A stretch of 64,000 nt of DNA, taken from Aquitalea pelogenes. Lineage in GTDB: Bacteria > Pseudomonadota > Gammaproteobacteria > Burkholderiales > Chromobacteriaceae. Shown here one piece after another: positions 29,109 through 41,032 of this stretch. The stretch is from NCBI RefSeq assembly GCF_001515305.1, contig NZ_LNQV01000003.1, positions 1 to 64,000 on the forward strand. The letters are read 5' to 3'. The first letter of the stretch is position 1, and each line of letters begins with the position of its first letter. The translations under genes and the position numbers were made by a program. The notes under the pieces are model-generated. The model was not told the origin of the DNA and did no database searches. It worked only from the letters and a program-made list of their open reading frames with translations.

Positions 29109-30749
29109 ATGACCGAACAAAATCAAAAACAACTGGGTAATACCCTGTGGAGCATCGCCGACCAACTGCGTGGGGCGATGGATGCAGACGATTTCCGCGA
29201 TTACATGCTGTCCTTCCTCTTCCTGCGCTATCTGTCTGACAACTACGAGACAGCAGCCAAAAAGGAACTGGGGCGTGACTACCCGGAAGTGGAAGCAGAT
29301 GCACGCGAGGTGCCTCTCGCGCTTTGGTATGCTGCTAACGAGAGCGATGTGCCCGAGTTTGAGAAGCAGATGCGGCGCAAGGTGCATTACGTTATCAAGC
29401 CTGGACATTTGTGGAGCAGTATCGCCAATCAGGCCCGTACTCAGGACGCGTTTTTGTTGAGTACGCTGCAACTGGGTTTCAAATACATCGAGACTGAGTC
29501 ATTCGAAAGTACTTTTCAGGGCCTGTTCTCCGAAATCGACCTGAGTTCTCCCAAGTTGGGCAAGAGCTATCCCGACCGCAACGCCAAGCTTTGCACCATC
29601 ATCCAGAAAATTGCCGAAGGGCTGGCAGAGTTTTCCACCAGTATTGATGCGCTCGGGGATGCATATGAATACCTGATTGGCCAGTTTGCTGCTGGGTCTG
29701 GCAAGAAAGCGGGTGAGTTTTATACCCCGCAGCAGGTTTCCGACATCCTCTCCGCCATCGTCTCGCTGGACAGCCAAGAGCCGAAAACCGGCATCAAAAA
29801 GCGGCTGGAAAGTGTGATGGACTTTGCCTGTGGTTCTGGCTCGCTGCTGCTTAATGTGCGCAAGCAGGTGGCCAACGCAGGTGGAACCATTGGCAAAATT
29901 TACGGCCAGGAAAAAAACATCACCACCTATAACCTGGCGCGCATGAATATGCTGCTGCATGGGGTAAAAGATACTGAGTTCGAGATTTTCCACGGCGACA
30001 CCCTGCTCAACGAATGGGACATGATGCGCGAGCAGAACCCGGCCAAGCGGCCTAGTTTTGATGCCATTGTGGCCAACCCGCCCTTTAGCTATCGCTGGGA
30101 GCCGACCGACGCGCTGGCCGACGATGTGCGATTCAAAAGTCATGGCCTTGCGCCAAAGTCTGCTGCCGACTTTGCCTTCCTGCTGCATGGCTTCCACTAC
30201 CTCAAAGACGATGGCGTGATGGCCATCATCCTGCCGCACGGTGTGCTATTCCGTGGTGGCGCGGAAGAACGCATCCGTACCAAATTGCTGAAAGATGGGC
30301 ACATCGACACGGTGATTGGCCTGCCTGCCAATCTGTTCTATTCCACCGGTATTCCCGTGTGCATTCTGGTGCTGAAAAAGTGTAAAAAGCCTGACGATGT
30401 ATTGTTTATCAATGCAGCTGAGCATTTCGTGAAAGGAAAGCGACAAAACCAACTGTTGCATACCAAAGATATGCCCGGCGATGAAATCGGGCACATTGAA
30501 AAGATCATCGATACCTACCAGTATCGCAAGGAAGAGCCGCGCTACTCACGGCGCGTGAGTATGGCGGAGATTGAGAAGAATGATTTCAATCTGAACATCT
30601 CGCGCTATGTCAGTACGATAGTGGCTGAGGAGGAAATTGATATTGCCAAAGTACATGAGGATTTGATTGGTTTAGAAAAGAAAATCCAAGAAGCTAAAGA
30701 CAAGCACAATGGTTTCCTGAAAGAGCTAGGCCTTCCACTACTACCTTGA
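29109..30749 (+). CDS. hsdM: Type I restriction enzyme, methyltransferase subunit
   Basis: The protein is an N6-adenine methylase with the SAM-binding motif DFACGSGSLL (about residue 237) and catalytic NPPF (about 322), preceded by the HsdM N-terminal helical domain (LWSIADQLRGAMDADDFRDYMLSFLFLRYL). With HsdS it marks host DNA. Placing hsdM last, after hsdR, hsdS, prrC and rhuM, is unusual. A 97-base gap before it may hold its own promoter, which would let modification be expressed separately. The ATG at 29109 is chosen because homology starts there. Confidence 0.95.
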   Translation: MTEQNQKQLGNTLWSIADQLRGAMDADDFRDYMLSFLFLRYLSDNYETAAKKELGRDYPEVEADAREVPLALWYAANESDVPEFEKQMRRKVHYVIKPGHLWSSIANQARTQDAFLLSTLQLGFKYIETESFESTFQGLFSEIDLSSPKLGKSYPDRNAKLCTIIQKIAEGLAEFSTSIDALGDAYEYLIGQFAAGSGKKAGEFYTPQQVSDILSAIVSLDSQEPKTGIKKRLESVMDFACGSGSLLLNVRKQVANAGGTIGKIYGQEKNITTYNLARMNMLLHGVKDTEFEIFHGDTLLNEWDMMREQNPAKRPSFDAIVANPPFSYRWEPTDALADDVRFKSHGLAPKSAADFAFLLHGFHYLKDDGVMAIILPHGVLFRGGAEERIRTKLLKDGHIDTVIGLPANLFYSTGIPVCILVLKKCKKPDDVLFINAAEHFVKGKRQNQLLHTKDMPGDEIGHIEKIIDTYQYRKEEPRYSRRVSMAEIEKNDFNLNISRYVSTIVAEEEIDIAKVHEDLIGLEKKIQEAKDKHNGFLKELGLPLLP

Positions 30750-30760
30750 TAAGTAAGCGC

Positions 30761-30788
30761 AAGCCCCCGTTTTCGGGGGCTTGGCGTT
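30761..30788 (+). terminator. Intrinsic terminator of the hsd operon
   Basis: AAGCCCCCG-tttt-CGGGGGCTT is followed by ggcgtttt, 12 bases after the hsdM stop. Confidence 0.7.
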
Positions 30789-30829
30789 TTGGACTAACGG
30801 CGGGCTGGACAATTCGCCTGCCGTTAGGC

Positions 30830-31147
30830 TTACGTATCGGTGTCGATGTCCTGCAAACTGGCCGCGTAGTCTTGCCCGCCGTAGAAAATGCCAATGATGG
30901 ATACCGTGTCGGCGTCCACGGTGAAGGCAATGACAGTTCGTTTCTTGTAATGGGTAATGCGGAGTCCTGGCCGCACCTCGTCGCGGTTGGTCCCGCGCAG
31001 TGGAAAAGTGTGCAGGTTTTCGCAGTAGCTTACGATTGCCTCGGTGTATTGCGCTGCGGTATGTGGCGATGCTGCCTCTGCAATATAGCGGTAAAGCTCG
31101 GCAAGCTGCTCCATGGCTTCCGGGCTGAACACTACCTGATGGCTCAT
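30830..31147 (-). CDS. parE: ParE/RelE-family toxin
   Basis: The 105-residue protein has the ParE fold signature (FSPEAMEQLAELYRYIAE, REVRPGLRITHYKKR-like segment NRDEVRPGLRITHYKKR, then VSIIGIFYGGQDY). ParE toxins act on gyrase; here the gene lies just downstream of gyrB. The start overlaps the parD stop by four bases, as usual for antitoxin-first modules. Confidence 0.88.
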   Translation of the reverse strand: MSHQVVFSPEAMEQLAELYRYIAEAASPHTAAQYTEAIVSYCENLHTFPLRGTNRDEVRPGLRITHYKKRTVIAFTVDADTVSIIGIFYGGQDYAASLQDIDTDT

Positions 31148-31413
31148 GCTTTCTTGGCGTGTTCGGCGGCCAGACGGGCGCGCACCTGGTCTATGGTGAC
31201 GGCGCGGGACGGGTCGGCCTTCAGGGCATCATAGGCTGGGCCTACCTGATTGAGCAGCCAGCTTTCCACGGCACGGTCCCGTGCCATCAGTGCGCGTAGT
31301 CCATCTCGGATGACTTCGCTTTCACTGGCGTATTCTCCAGAGCGTACTTTTGCCTTCACCTCCTCTGCCATGTCATTGGGCAGGGTGATGCTCATTTGCT
31401 GGGTGGTCCGCAT
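31144..31413 (-). CDS. parD: ParD-family antitoxin
   Basis: The 89-residue protein opens with the ribbon-helix-helix DNA-binding motif SITLPNDMAEEVKAKVRSGEYASESEVIRDGLRAL of ParD antitoxins. The C terminus, which would bind the toxin, is helical. The ATG at 31413 follows AAGAGA; ATG 31395 is an alternative. A palindrome at 31435 is a likely autoregulatory operator. Confidence 0.88.
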   Translation of the reverse strand: MRTTQQMSITLPNDMAEEVKAKVRSGEYASESEVIRDGLRALMARDRAVESWLLNQVGPAYDALKADPSRAVTIDQVRARLAAEHAKKA

Positions 31414-31434
31414 GGCAATCTCTTTTTAAATCAA

Positions 31435-31449
31435 TAGGATTCAATCCTA
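31435..31449. promoter_or_regulatory. Likely ParD operator palindrome
   Basis: TAGGATT-C-AATCCTA is a perfect seven-base inverted repeat around one base, 22 bases upstream of parD. Ribbon-helix-helix antitoxins bind such repeats to repress their own promoters. The assignment rests on position and symmetry. Confidence 0.6.
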
Positions 31450-31503
31450 CTCACGACAATGCCCACTGTCCACCAAGCAATATGGCCGTGGTGAGCAGCG
31501 ACA

Positions 31504-31541
31504 AGAAAAAAGCGACCAGAAAATCCGGTCGCTTTTTTTAC
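31504..31541. terminator. Bidirectional intrinsic terminator after gyrB
   Basis: AAAAAAGCGACC-N9-GGTCGCTTTTTT has A and T runs on both sides. It ends gyrB on the minus strand. Confidence 0.8.
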
Positions 31542-31583
31542 CTTTGCGCATGCAGTTTTGCACGTGCTGCAGGAGCCTACCCC

Positions 31584-34043
<2,460 letters not shown>

Positions 34044-34109
34044 TCATGCTCAAAATCTCGAAAACTGCTGCCGGTGGCCGCAGTCACTGCCGACTGTGTT
34101 GCTGCTGTA

Positions 34110-35216
34110 TCAGATGCGCATCGGCATCACGATGTACTTGAAGTTGCTGTAGTCCGGAATGGTGACCAGCGTGCTGCGGTTGGCATCGCCAAACGCCATT
34201 TGCAGGGTGTCGGCCGGCAGGTTGGTCAGCACGTCCAGCAGGTAGTTGATGTTGAAGCCGATTTCCAGCTCGCCGCCCTGGTAGGCGATTTCCAGTTCTT
34301 CTTCGGCTTCTTCCTGTTCGCTGTTGGTACACAGGATGGACATCTTGCCCGGTGCCAGTACCAGTCGCACGCCACGGAATTTTTCGTTGGCCAGAATGGC
34401 GGCACGTTGCAGCGCGTGCAGGAAGGACAGACGTTCGATCAGGAAGATCTTGTCGTTATCCAGCGGAATCACGCGGTTGTAGTCGGGGAACTTGCCGTCC
34501 ACTACCTTGCTGATGATGACGGTGGAGCCAAAGCTGAAGCGCACCTGGTTGGCCAGCACTTCGATGTTGATCAGCTCGTCGCTGTCCTGCAGCAGCTTGT
34601 ACAGTTCCAGGATGGTCTTGCGCGGCAGGATGACTTCGGCCTTGGGCAGGGTGGCTTCCACGTCGGCGCTGGCAAAGGCCAGGCGGTGGCCGTCGGTGGC
34701 AATCAGCTTTACCTGGTTGCCGTCGGTTTGCATCAGCAGGCCGTTGAGGTAGTAACGGATGTCCTGCACGGCCATGGCAAATTGCACCTGGGAGATCAGG
34801 CGCTTGAGTTCGCGCTGGCTCAGGCTGAAGCTGGATTCGCTGGCATTGCCAACCGACAGCAGCGGGAAGTCTTCCGCCGGCAGGGTTTGCAGGTTGAAGC
34901 GGCTTTTGCCGGCTTTCAGAGTGAGGCGGCCGTCCAGTTGTTCCAGCGTGACGGTGGTTTTGTCCGGGATGGCACGCAGGATGTCCTGCAGCTTCTTGGC
35001 CGATGTGGTCAGGCGGAAGTCTTCGCCCGGCAGTTCGTCGGCGCTGGCGGTGGTGATCTGGATTTCCAGATCAGTCGCCAGGAAGCCTACCTGTCCGCCT
35101 TTCTTTTCAATCAGTACATTGGAAAGAATCGGCAGGGTGTGGCGGCGTTCGACAATACCGGTCACGGCCAGCAGGGGCTTGAGAAGGGCATCGCGTTCGG
35201 CTTGCAGGATCAGCAT
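34110..35216 (-). CDS. dnaN: DNA polymerase III beta sliding clamp
   Basis: The 368-residue protein begins MLILQAERDALLKPLLAVTGIVERRHTLPIL and ends IVMPMRI, both diagnostic of the beta clamp. It encircles DNA and tethers the polymerase. It follows dnaA by 52 bases on the same strand. Confidence 0.98.
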   Translation of the reverse strand: MLILQAERDALLKPLLAVTGIVERRHTLPILSNVLIEKKGGQVGFLATDLEIQITTASADELPGEDFRLTTSAKKLQDILRAIPDKTTVTLEQLDGRLTLKAGKSRFNLQTLPAEDFPLLSVGNASESSFSLSQRELKRLISQVQFAMAVQDIRYYLNGLLMQTDGNQVKLIATDGHRLAFASADVEATLPKAEVILPRKTILELYKLLQDSDELINIEVLANQVRFSFGSTVIISKVVDGKFPDYNRVIPLDNDKIFLIERLSFLHALQRAAILANEKFRGVRLVLAPGKMSILCTNSEQEEAEEELEIAYQGGELEIGFNINYLLDVLTNLPADTLQMAFGDANRSTLVTIPDYSNFKYIVMPMRI

Positions 35217-35268
35217 GTTTCGGGCTCCCGAATGTGTCCAGAGTCAGTTATCGGTTGAATCAACATAA

Positions 35269-36667
35269 TCAGTTACGCAGCATGGAGAGCAACGTATCGT
35301 AATCGTGCGCCATATCGGCGTCATTACCACGCATTTCGGCAATGGTCTTGCAGGCATGCAGCACGGTGGTGTGGTCGCGGCCGCCAAAGGCATCGCCGAT
35401 ATTGGGCAGCGAGAGCTGGGTCAGCTCCTTGGCCAGCGCCATGGCCACCTGACGCGGCCGGGCAATGTCACGGCTGCGCTTTTTGCTGTGCATGTCGGAC
35501 AGCTTGATCTTGTAGTACTCGGCCACGGTTTTCTGGATGGCGTCCACGGTCACCTGACGGTTGCCGGCGGCCAGAATGTCCTTCAGTGCTTCTTTCACCA
35601 GGTCCAGCGAGATGCTCTGGTTGGTAAAGCGGGCATAGGCCACCACGCGTTTGAGCGCACCTTCCAGTTCGCGCACGTTGGAGCGCACGTTCTGGGCAAT
35701 GAAAAACGCCACCGGGTGGTCCAGCTTGATGCTGTCTGCTTCGGCCTTCTTCATCAGAATGGCCACGCGCATTTCCAGCTCCGGCGGCTGGATTTCCACC
35801 GTCAGGCCCCAGGAGAAGCGCGAGATCAGCCGCTCTTCCATCCCTTCTATCTGCTTGGGGTAGGTGTCGCAGGTCATGATGACTTGCTTGCCGCCTTCAA
35901 TCAGCGCGTTGAAAGCGTAGAAGAATTCTTCCTGCGTGCGGTTCTGCCGGCAAAAACTGGATGTCGTCAATCAGCAGCAAATCCAGCGAGTGATAGTAAC
36001 GCTTGAATTCGTCAAACGCCTTGTGCTGGTAGGCGCGCATGATGTCGGCCACGTAGCGTTCGGCGTGGATGTAGCGGATTTTGGCTTGCGGGTTCTTCTG
36101 GAACACGTGGTTGCCAATGGCCTGAATCAAGTGGGTCTTACCCAGGCCCACGCCACCGTAGACAAACAGCGGGTTGTAAGCCTGGTCGCCTGGATTCTCG
36201 GCAATCTGCATGGCCGCGGCACGCGCCAGCTGGTTACCCTTACCGGTCACCAGTGTGTCAAAGGTAAACGAGGGGTTGAGCCGGGTGCTTTCGTGGCTGC
36301 CGCCAATGGCTTTCACCGCCGCCTGTTTGGCCGGGCTGGGGGTGTCGTTGCTGGTGGCGGGGGCCGGTGCGGGCTTGCGCGCACTGTTGCTGACCGCAGT
36401 AGGCACCGCCAGCGGTTTGCTGCTGGGCGCGCCCAGGCGCAGCTCGACCGGGGCTTCGCCCACCAGTTCTACCGCCAGTTCTTCAATGCGACCAAGGAAG
36501 CGATCCTTGATGAATTGCATGATGAAACGGTTGGGTGCAAACAGCGCAATGCCTTCTTCGTTGGCTTCGGCCGCCAGCGGCTTGATCCAGGTATTGAACT
36601 GCTGTGAAGACAGTTCGGCCTCGAGGCGTGCGAGGCAGGCAGGCCAGAATTGATCCAGTTCGGTCAT
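35269..36667 (-). CDS. dnaA: Chromosomal replication initiator DnaA, with two apparent one-base deletions
   Basis: DnaA binds DnaA boxes and opens the origin. The protein has the N-terminal domain from [19 protein letters not shown], Walker [11 protein letters not shown], Walker B LLIDDIQF, and the C-terminal DNA-binding domain with the [14 protein letters not shown] and [15 protein letters not shown] signatures. The frame is lost near 35940-35955, reading LPAEPHAGR. Restoring one T in a T5 run and one A before GAAC gives [19 protein letters not shown], exactly the conserved sequence. Since dnaA is essential, this is probably a sequence error. The start at 36667 matches the family. Confidence 0.92.
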
Positions 36668-37021
36668 TAAGTACACGCAAGTAAAAGCAAAAACCCGCCG
36701 TTGACGATATGCGTTGCGGCGGGAGGAGCCATGGTTGCCACCCTGTGGGATGGCCGGACGGCTATGTCCGGCGCGGGTGCAGCCCTGGCATGTGTTCATG
36801 CAAGGCAAGTGGCTTGCACCATCCCCCTGTCGTGCTGGCTGCCCTTGGGCGGGCGGCTGCGTTTAATAATTACGCAGGGGGTGGGGTGCGTTAAGTTTCG
36901 ACATTCTAACGGTTTTCGGCAAAGTTATCCACAGGTGCGCTAAAAATTTGCCATTGACAAGCGGCGGTTTTTCTTGTGAAATCACGCGTTTATTTCCGTT
37001 TCGAAACAGGAATTCTTTATC
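36668..37021. other. Intergenic region between dnaA and rpmH, candidate origin segment
   Basis: The 354-base gap has one perfect DnaA box, TTATCCACA, at 36925-36933. It also has an AT-rich inverted repeat, CTGCGT-ttaataatt-ACGCAG, at 36857-36877, and the rpmH promoter. One box is few for a complete oriC, so this may be only part of the origin or the dnaA autoregulatory region. Confidence 0.4.
36954..36982 (+). promoter_or_regulatory. Sigma-70 promoter of rpmH-rnpA
   Basis: A perfect -35 TTGACA at 36954 is followed after 17 bases by a -10 TGAAAT at 36977, 40 bases before the rpmH start. Confidence 0.6.
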
Positions 37022-37156
37022 ATGAAGCGTACTTACCAGCCTTCCACTACCCGTCGCAAGCGCACTCACGGCTTCCTCGTTCGCATGAAGACCCGCGGTG
37101 GCCGCGCCGTTATCGCCGCCCGTCGCGCCAAGGGTCGCAAGCGCCTGGCCGTATAA
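37022..37156 (+). CDS. rpmH: 50S ribosomal protein L34
   Basis: The 44-residue, strongly basic protein [18 protein letters not shown]...GRKRLAV is L34, unmistakable by sequence and by its place before rnpA. Nearest upstream neighbour is the divergent dnaA. Confidence 0.98.
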   Translation: MKRTYQPSTTRRKRTHGFLVRMKTRGGRAVIAARRAKGRKRLAV

Positions 37157-37164
37157 GTTCAGTA

Positions 37165-37527
37165 ATGACTTATCGCTTTCGCCGTGTGCACCGGCTATTA
37201 AAAACGGATGAATTTTCATCCGTTTTTAGTTTGCGGCAAGCGCGCAGCACGGCTTTGTTTCAGGTATATGCCCGTCCCAACGATCTGGGCCATGCCCGGG
37301 TTGGCCTGGTGGTGGGCAAAAAGGTCCACAAGCGGGCCGTACGCCGCAATTACATCAAGCGTACCGTGCGCGAGTGGTTCCGCCTGAATCAGGCTTCCTT
37401 GCCGGCACAGGACTACATTGTCCGTGCCAAACTTGCTTTTTCACGCGCTGACAGAGCAGAAGCTGTCATCGCCTTGTCTACACTCTTTGCTAAACTGGCA
37501 CGATGTCGCGCCTCCTCATCCTCCTGA
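37165..37527 (+). CDS. rnpA: Ribonuclease P protein component
   Basis: The 120-residue basic protein has the RNR motif as [18 protein letters not shown] and [13 protein letters not shown]. It assists the RNA subunit in trimming tRNA 5' ends. The start at 37165 is eight bases after the rpmH stop. Its end overlaps yidD by 25 bases. Confidence 0.96.
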   Translation: MTYRFRRVHRLLKTDEFSSVFSLRQARSTALFQVYARPNDLGHARVGLVVGKKVHKRAVRRNYIKRTVREWFRLNQASLPAQDYIVRAKLAFSRADRAEAVIALSTLFAKLARCRASSSS

Positions 37528-37712
37528 TCCGCTTTTATCAACTGGCCATCAGCCCCTGGCTGGCACCACGGTGCCGCTATGTGCCGACCTGTTCCAGTTA
37601 CGCGATCGAGGCGGTGAGAAAGCATGGCGCCTGCAAGGGCGGCTTTCTGGCGATGAAACGCATCGGGCGCTGTCACCCCTGGGGTGGCAGTGGTTATGAC
37701 CCGGTTCCCTGA
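37503..37712 (+). CDS. yidD: Membrane protein insertion efficiency factor YidD
   Basis: The 69-residue protein shows the family motif [19 protein letters not shown] and [14 protein letters not shown]. It assists YidC-dependent membrane insertion. The overlap with rnpA and close spacing to yidC are the usual arrangement. Confidence 0.96.
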   Translation: MSRLLILLIRFYQLAISPWLAPRCRYVPTCSSYAIEAVRKHGACKGGFLAMKRIGRCHPWGGSGYDPVP

Positions 37713-37731
37713 ACTTTCCGGTATCGTAGAG

Positions 37732-39381
37732 ATGGATTCCAAGCGACTCATAATCTTCATCGTTCTGTCCATGGGCATCCTGCTGCTGTGGCAGGAGTAC
37801 TTTGCGCCCAAGCCTGCTCCGCAGCAGGTGGCACAGACACAAACGGCTTCGCAGCCGGACGCACCGGCCAGCCATACCGCCAGCGCCCAGCCTGTTGAGG
37901 CTGCCAAACTCACCGCCGGTCAGCGCATTCATGTGACGACCGACGTGATCAAGGCCGAAATTGATACCGTGGGTGGTGACCTGCGTCAGCTGGATTTGCT
38001 GAAGCACGATTCCGCCACGGACGCCAAAAAGCCGTTCGAGCTGCTGACCGACAAGAATGGCCGCGTGTACGTGGCGCAGACCGGTCTGGTGGCTGCCAGC
38101 AACCCGGCACTGCCTACCCACAAGTCGGTATACACCTCGGCACAATCCAGCTACACCCTGAGCGGCGACAGCCTGCAGGTGAAGCTGACCGCGCCGGCCG
38201 CCAATGGCGTGCAAGTGGTGAAAACCTATACCTTCAAGAAGGGTAGCTACGATATCGCGGTGCGTTTTGACATCACCAACGGCGGCACCACCCCGCTGGC
38301 CCCGACTGCCTACTACCGCATCCTGCGTGATGGCCAGGCACCGGAAGGTGAAGGCCGCTTTGCCCACACCTTTACCGGCCCGGCTGTGTACACCGCCGAC
38401 AACAAGTTCCAGAAGGTTTCCTTCGAAGACCTGGCCAAGGGCAAGGGTGATTACGCCAAGTCGGCCACCGACGGCTGGGTGGGCATGCTGCAGCATTACT
38501 TCATGACCGCCTGGATCCTGAAGCCGCTGGATTCGGCCAGCGTGTGCAAGGACGACAAGTCCTGCCACTTCGAGCTGAAAGACAGCAACGGCCTGTATTC
38601 CGCCGCTGCCACCGTGGACCTGAAAACCATCAATCCGGGCCAGACCGCTTCCATCACCGTGCCGCTGTATGCCGGCCCGGAAGACTACAGCGTGCTGACC
38701 AAGATTGCCGACGGCCTGGAATACTCCAAGGACTACGGCTGGGTACACATCTTCGCGTCTCCGCTGTTCTGGCTGCTGACCAAGCTGCACGGTCTGGTGC
38801 AGAACTGGGGCTGGGCGATTGTGCTGCTGACCCTCACCGTGAAGGCCATCTTCTATCCGCTGACTGCCGCTTCCTACCGCTCCATGGCCAAGATGAAGGC
38901 CCTGGCACCGCGCCTGGAACGCATGAAGGAACAATACGGCGACGACCGCATGAAGTTCCAGCAGGCCGTGATGGAAATGTACAAGAGCGAGAAGGTGAAT
39001 CCGCTGGGTGGCTGTCTGCCCATGCTGATCCAGATTCCGGTGTTCATCGGCCTGTACTGGGCACTGCTGGCTTCGGTTGAGCTGCGTCAGGCTCCGTGGA
39101 TCCTGTGGTACACCGACCTGGCCCGTCCGGATCCGTACTACGTGTTGCCGGTGATCATGGCTGCCACCATGTTCCTGCAAACCTTCCTGAACCCGCCGCC
39201 GACCGACCCGATGCAGGCGAAGATGATGAAGATCATGCCGGTTGCCTTCTCGGCCATGTTCTTCTTCTTCCCGGCTGGTCTGGTGCTGTACTACGCAGTC
39301 AACAACATCCTGTCGATTGCCCAGCAGTGGTACATCAACAAGAGCATTGAAAACAGCAAGAAAGTCGCCCTGCAGTCCTGA
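37732..39381 (+). CDS. yidC: Membrane protein insertase YidC
   Basis: The 549-residue protein has an N-terminal membrane anchor ([15 protein letters not shown]), a large periplasmic domain, and the conserved C-terminal insertase core from about residue 345 with [20 protein letters not shown] and [21 protein letters not shown]. It inserts proteins alone or with Sec. The start MDSKRL at 37732 is the family start. Confidence 0.97.
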   Translation: MDSKRLIIFIVLSMGILLLWQEYFAPKPAPQQVAQTQTASQPDAPASHTASAQPVEAAKLTAGQRIHVTTDVIKAEIDTVGGDLRQLDLLKHDSATDAKKPFELLTDKNGRVYVAQTGLVAASNPALPTHKSVYTSAQSSYTLSGDSLQVKLTAPAANGVQVVKTYTFKKGSYDIAVRFDITNGGTTPLAPTAYYRILRDGQAPEGEGRFAHTFTGPAVYTADNKFQKVSFEDLAKGKGDYAKSATDGWVGMLQHYFMTAWILKPLDSASVCKDDKSCHFELKDSNGLYSAAATVDLKTINPGQTASITVPLYAGPEDYSVLTKIADGLEYSKDYGWVHIFASPLFWLLTKLHGLVQNWGWAIVLLTLTVKAIFYPLTAASYRSMAKMKALAPRLERMKEQYGDDRMKFQQAVMEMYKSEKVNPLGGCLPMLIQIPVFIGLYWALLASVELRQAPWILWYTDLARPDPYYVLPVIMAATMFLQTFLNPPPTDPMQAKMMKIMPVAFSAMFFFFPAGLVLYYAVNNILSIAQQWYINKSIENSKKVALQS

Positions 39382-39401
39382 TATGGACGGTAGTGACTGA
39401 C

Positions 39402-39434
39402 AAAGCCCGGCCAGACAAAGGCCGGGCTTTCTTT
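39402..39434 (+). terminator. Intrinsic terminator after yidC
   Basis: AAAGCCCGGCC-agacaaa-GGCCGGGCTTT is followed by cttt, 21 bases past yidC, so mnmE likely has its own promoter. Confidence 0.75.
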
Positions 39435-39532
39435 CTGATACAGTAAAAAAATCAATGCAAGTTGACCCAAGCCGCTGTCGCCATCCATCTGGCGGCTGCT
39501 TCGGTCAGCCTGTCAGCAGCAAGGAAACCGCC

Positions 39533-40885
39533 ATGCCTAGCCTCTACGCTCCCGTCACCATTTGTGCCATCGCCACCGCACCCGGTCGTGGCGGGGTAGG
39601 GGTCATCCGCGTGTCAGGGCGTGACTTGCTGCCCTTTGCCGCTGCGCTTACCGGCGGCAAACAGCCCAAGCCGCGCTACGCGACCTATACCGATTTCTAC
39701 GCGGCAGATGGCGAGGCTATCGACAACGGCCTGCTGCTGTACTTCCCCGGCCCCAACAGCTTTACCGGCGAAGACGTGCTGGAGCTGCAAGGTCATGGCG
39801 GACCGGTGGTGCTCAACATGCTGCTGACCCGCTGCCTGCAGCTGGGTGCACGGCTGGCCGAGCCGGGCGAGTTTTCCAAGCGCGCCTTCCTGAACGACAA
39901 GATGGACCTGGCCCAGGCAGAGAGTGTGGCCGACCTGATTGATGCTTCCAGCGAAACCGCCGCCCGCAGCGCGCTCAAATCGCTGAAAGGCGCGTTTTCC
40001 AATGAAATCCACGTACTGGTGGACGAACTGATCACCCTGCGCATGCTGGTGGAAGCCACGCTGGACTTTCCGGAAGAAGAAATCGACTTCCTCAAGCAGG
40101 CTGATGCACTGGGCAAGCTGCAAACCCTGCGCCAGCGCCTGCAACAGGTGCAGGCCACCGCGCGGCAAGGTGCCATCCTGCGTGAAGGCATGCACGTGGT
40201 GCTGGTGGGCCAGCCCAATGTTGGTAAGTCCAGCCTGATGAATGCACTGGCGGGGGATGATATCGCCATCGTTACCGATATCGCCGGCACCACCCGCGAC
40301 ACGGTGCGGGAGGAAATCGTCATCGACGGCGTGCCGGTGCATATCATCGACACCGCCGGCCTGCGCGATACCGACGACGTGGTGGAGAAAATCGGCATCG
40401 AACGCACCTGGCAGGCGGTGGAACGCGCCGACGTGGCACTGGTGCTGGTGGACAGCCGTGAAGGCGTGACTGCCGAAGTGGAAGCCATTCTGGAACGCAT
40501 TCCGCCGCAACTGCCGCGCCTGTTCATTTACAACAAGGCCGACCTGAGCGGCGAAACCATCGGCATGGCCGAGGAAGATGGCCGCAGCGTGCTGCGCCTG
40601 TCCGCCCGCACCCATGCCGGGGTGGATCTGCTGAAAGCCCGCCTGCTGGAGCTGATTGGCTACAGCGGGGCCAGTGAAGGCGTATTCCTGGCACGCGAGC
40701 GCCATCTGGACGCCATCCGTCGCGCGGCCGAACATATGGAACTGGCGCACACAGACTGGGAAATGGTGGAGATCTTCGCCGAAGAGCTGCGATTGGCGCA
40801 GAACGCGCTGTCGGAAATCACCGGCCAGTTCACCCCGGACGACCTGCTGGGGGTCATCTTCAGCCGCTTCTGCATCGGCAAGTAA
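39533..40885 (+). CDS. mnmE: tRNA modification GTPase MnmE
   Basis: With MnmG it modifies uridine 34 of tRNAs. The protein starts with [16 protein letters not shown] and has G1 GQPNVGKSS near residue 226, G2 to G4 in GTTRD, DTAGLRD and NKAD, and the C-terminal CIGK with the catalytic cysteine. The start at 39533 has AAGGA. Confidence 0.97.
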   Translation: MPSLYAPVTICAIATAPGRGGVGVIRVSGRDLLPFAAALTGGKQPKPRYATYTDFYAADGEAIDNGLLLYFPGPNSFTGEDVLELQGHGGPVVLNMLLTRCLQLGARLAEPGEFSKRAFLNDKMDLAQAESVADLIDASSETAARSALKSLKGAFSNEIHVLVDELITLRMLVEATLDFPEEEIDFLKQADALGKLQTLRQRLQQVQATARQGAILREGMHVVLVGQPNVGKSSLMNALAGDDIAIVTDIAGTTRDTVREEIVIDGVPVHIIDTAGLRDTDDVVEKIGIERTWQAVERADVALVLVDSREGVTAEVEAILERIPPQLPRLFIYNKADLSGETIGMAEEDGRSVLRLSARTHAGVDLLKARLLELIGYSGASEGVFLARERHLDAIRRAAEHMELAHTDWEMVEIFAEELRLAQNALSEITGQFTPDDLLGVIFSRFCIGK

Positions 40886-41032
40886 GCCGCATCCGCGCCC
40901 TCACTCAGCCAGGCTGCCAGCAGCCTGGCGCGTGTCGCAACAAAATTCCAACAATCTTCCGCCGGGCTTTGCTGTACCGTTGGGTACAGGCACGTGTTGT
41001 GCCGTTTTGCCATGTCTTGCGGATCAAGTCTG

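Noticed and set aside
37549-39180. 543-codon open frame antisense to yidC
   Set aside because: yidC is certain and the antisense product has the composition of a shadow frame.
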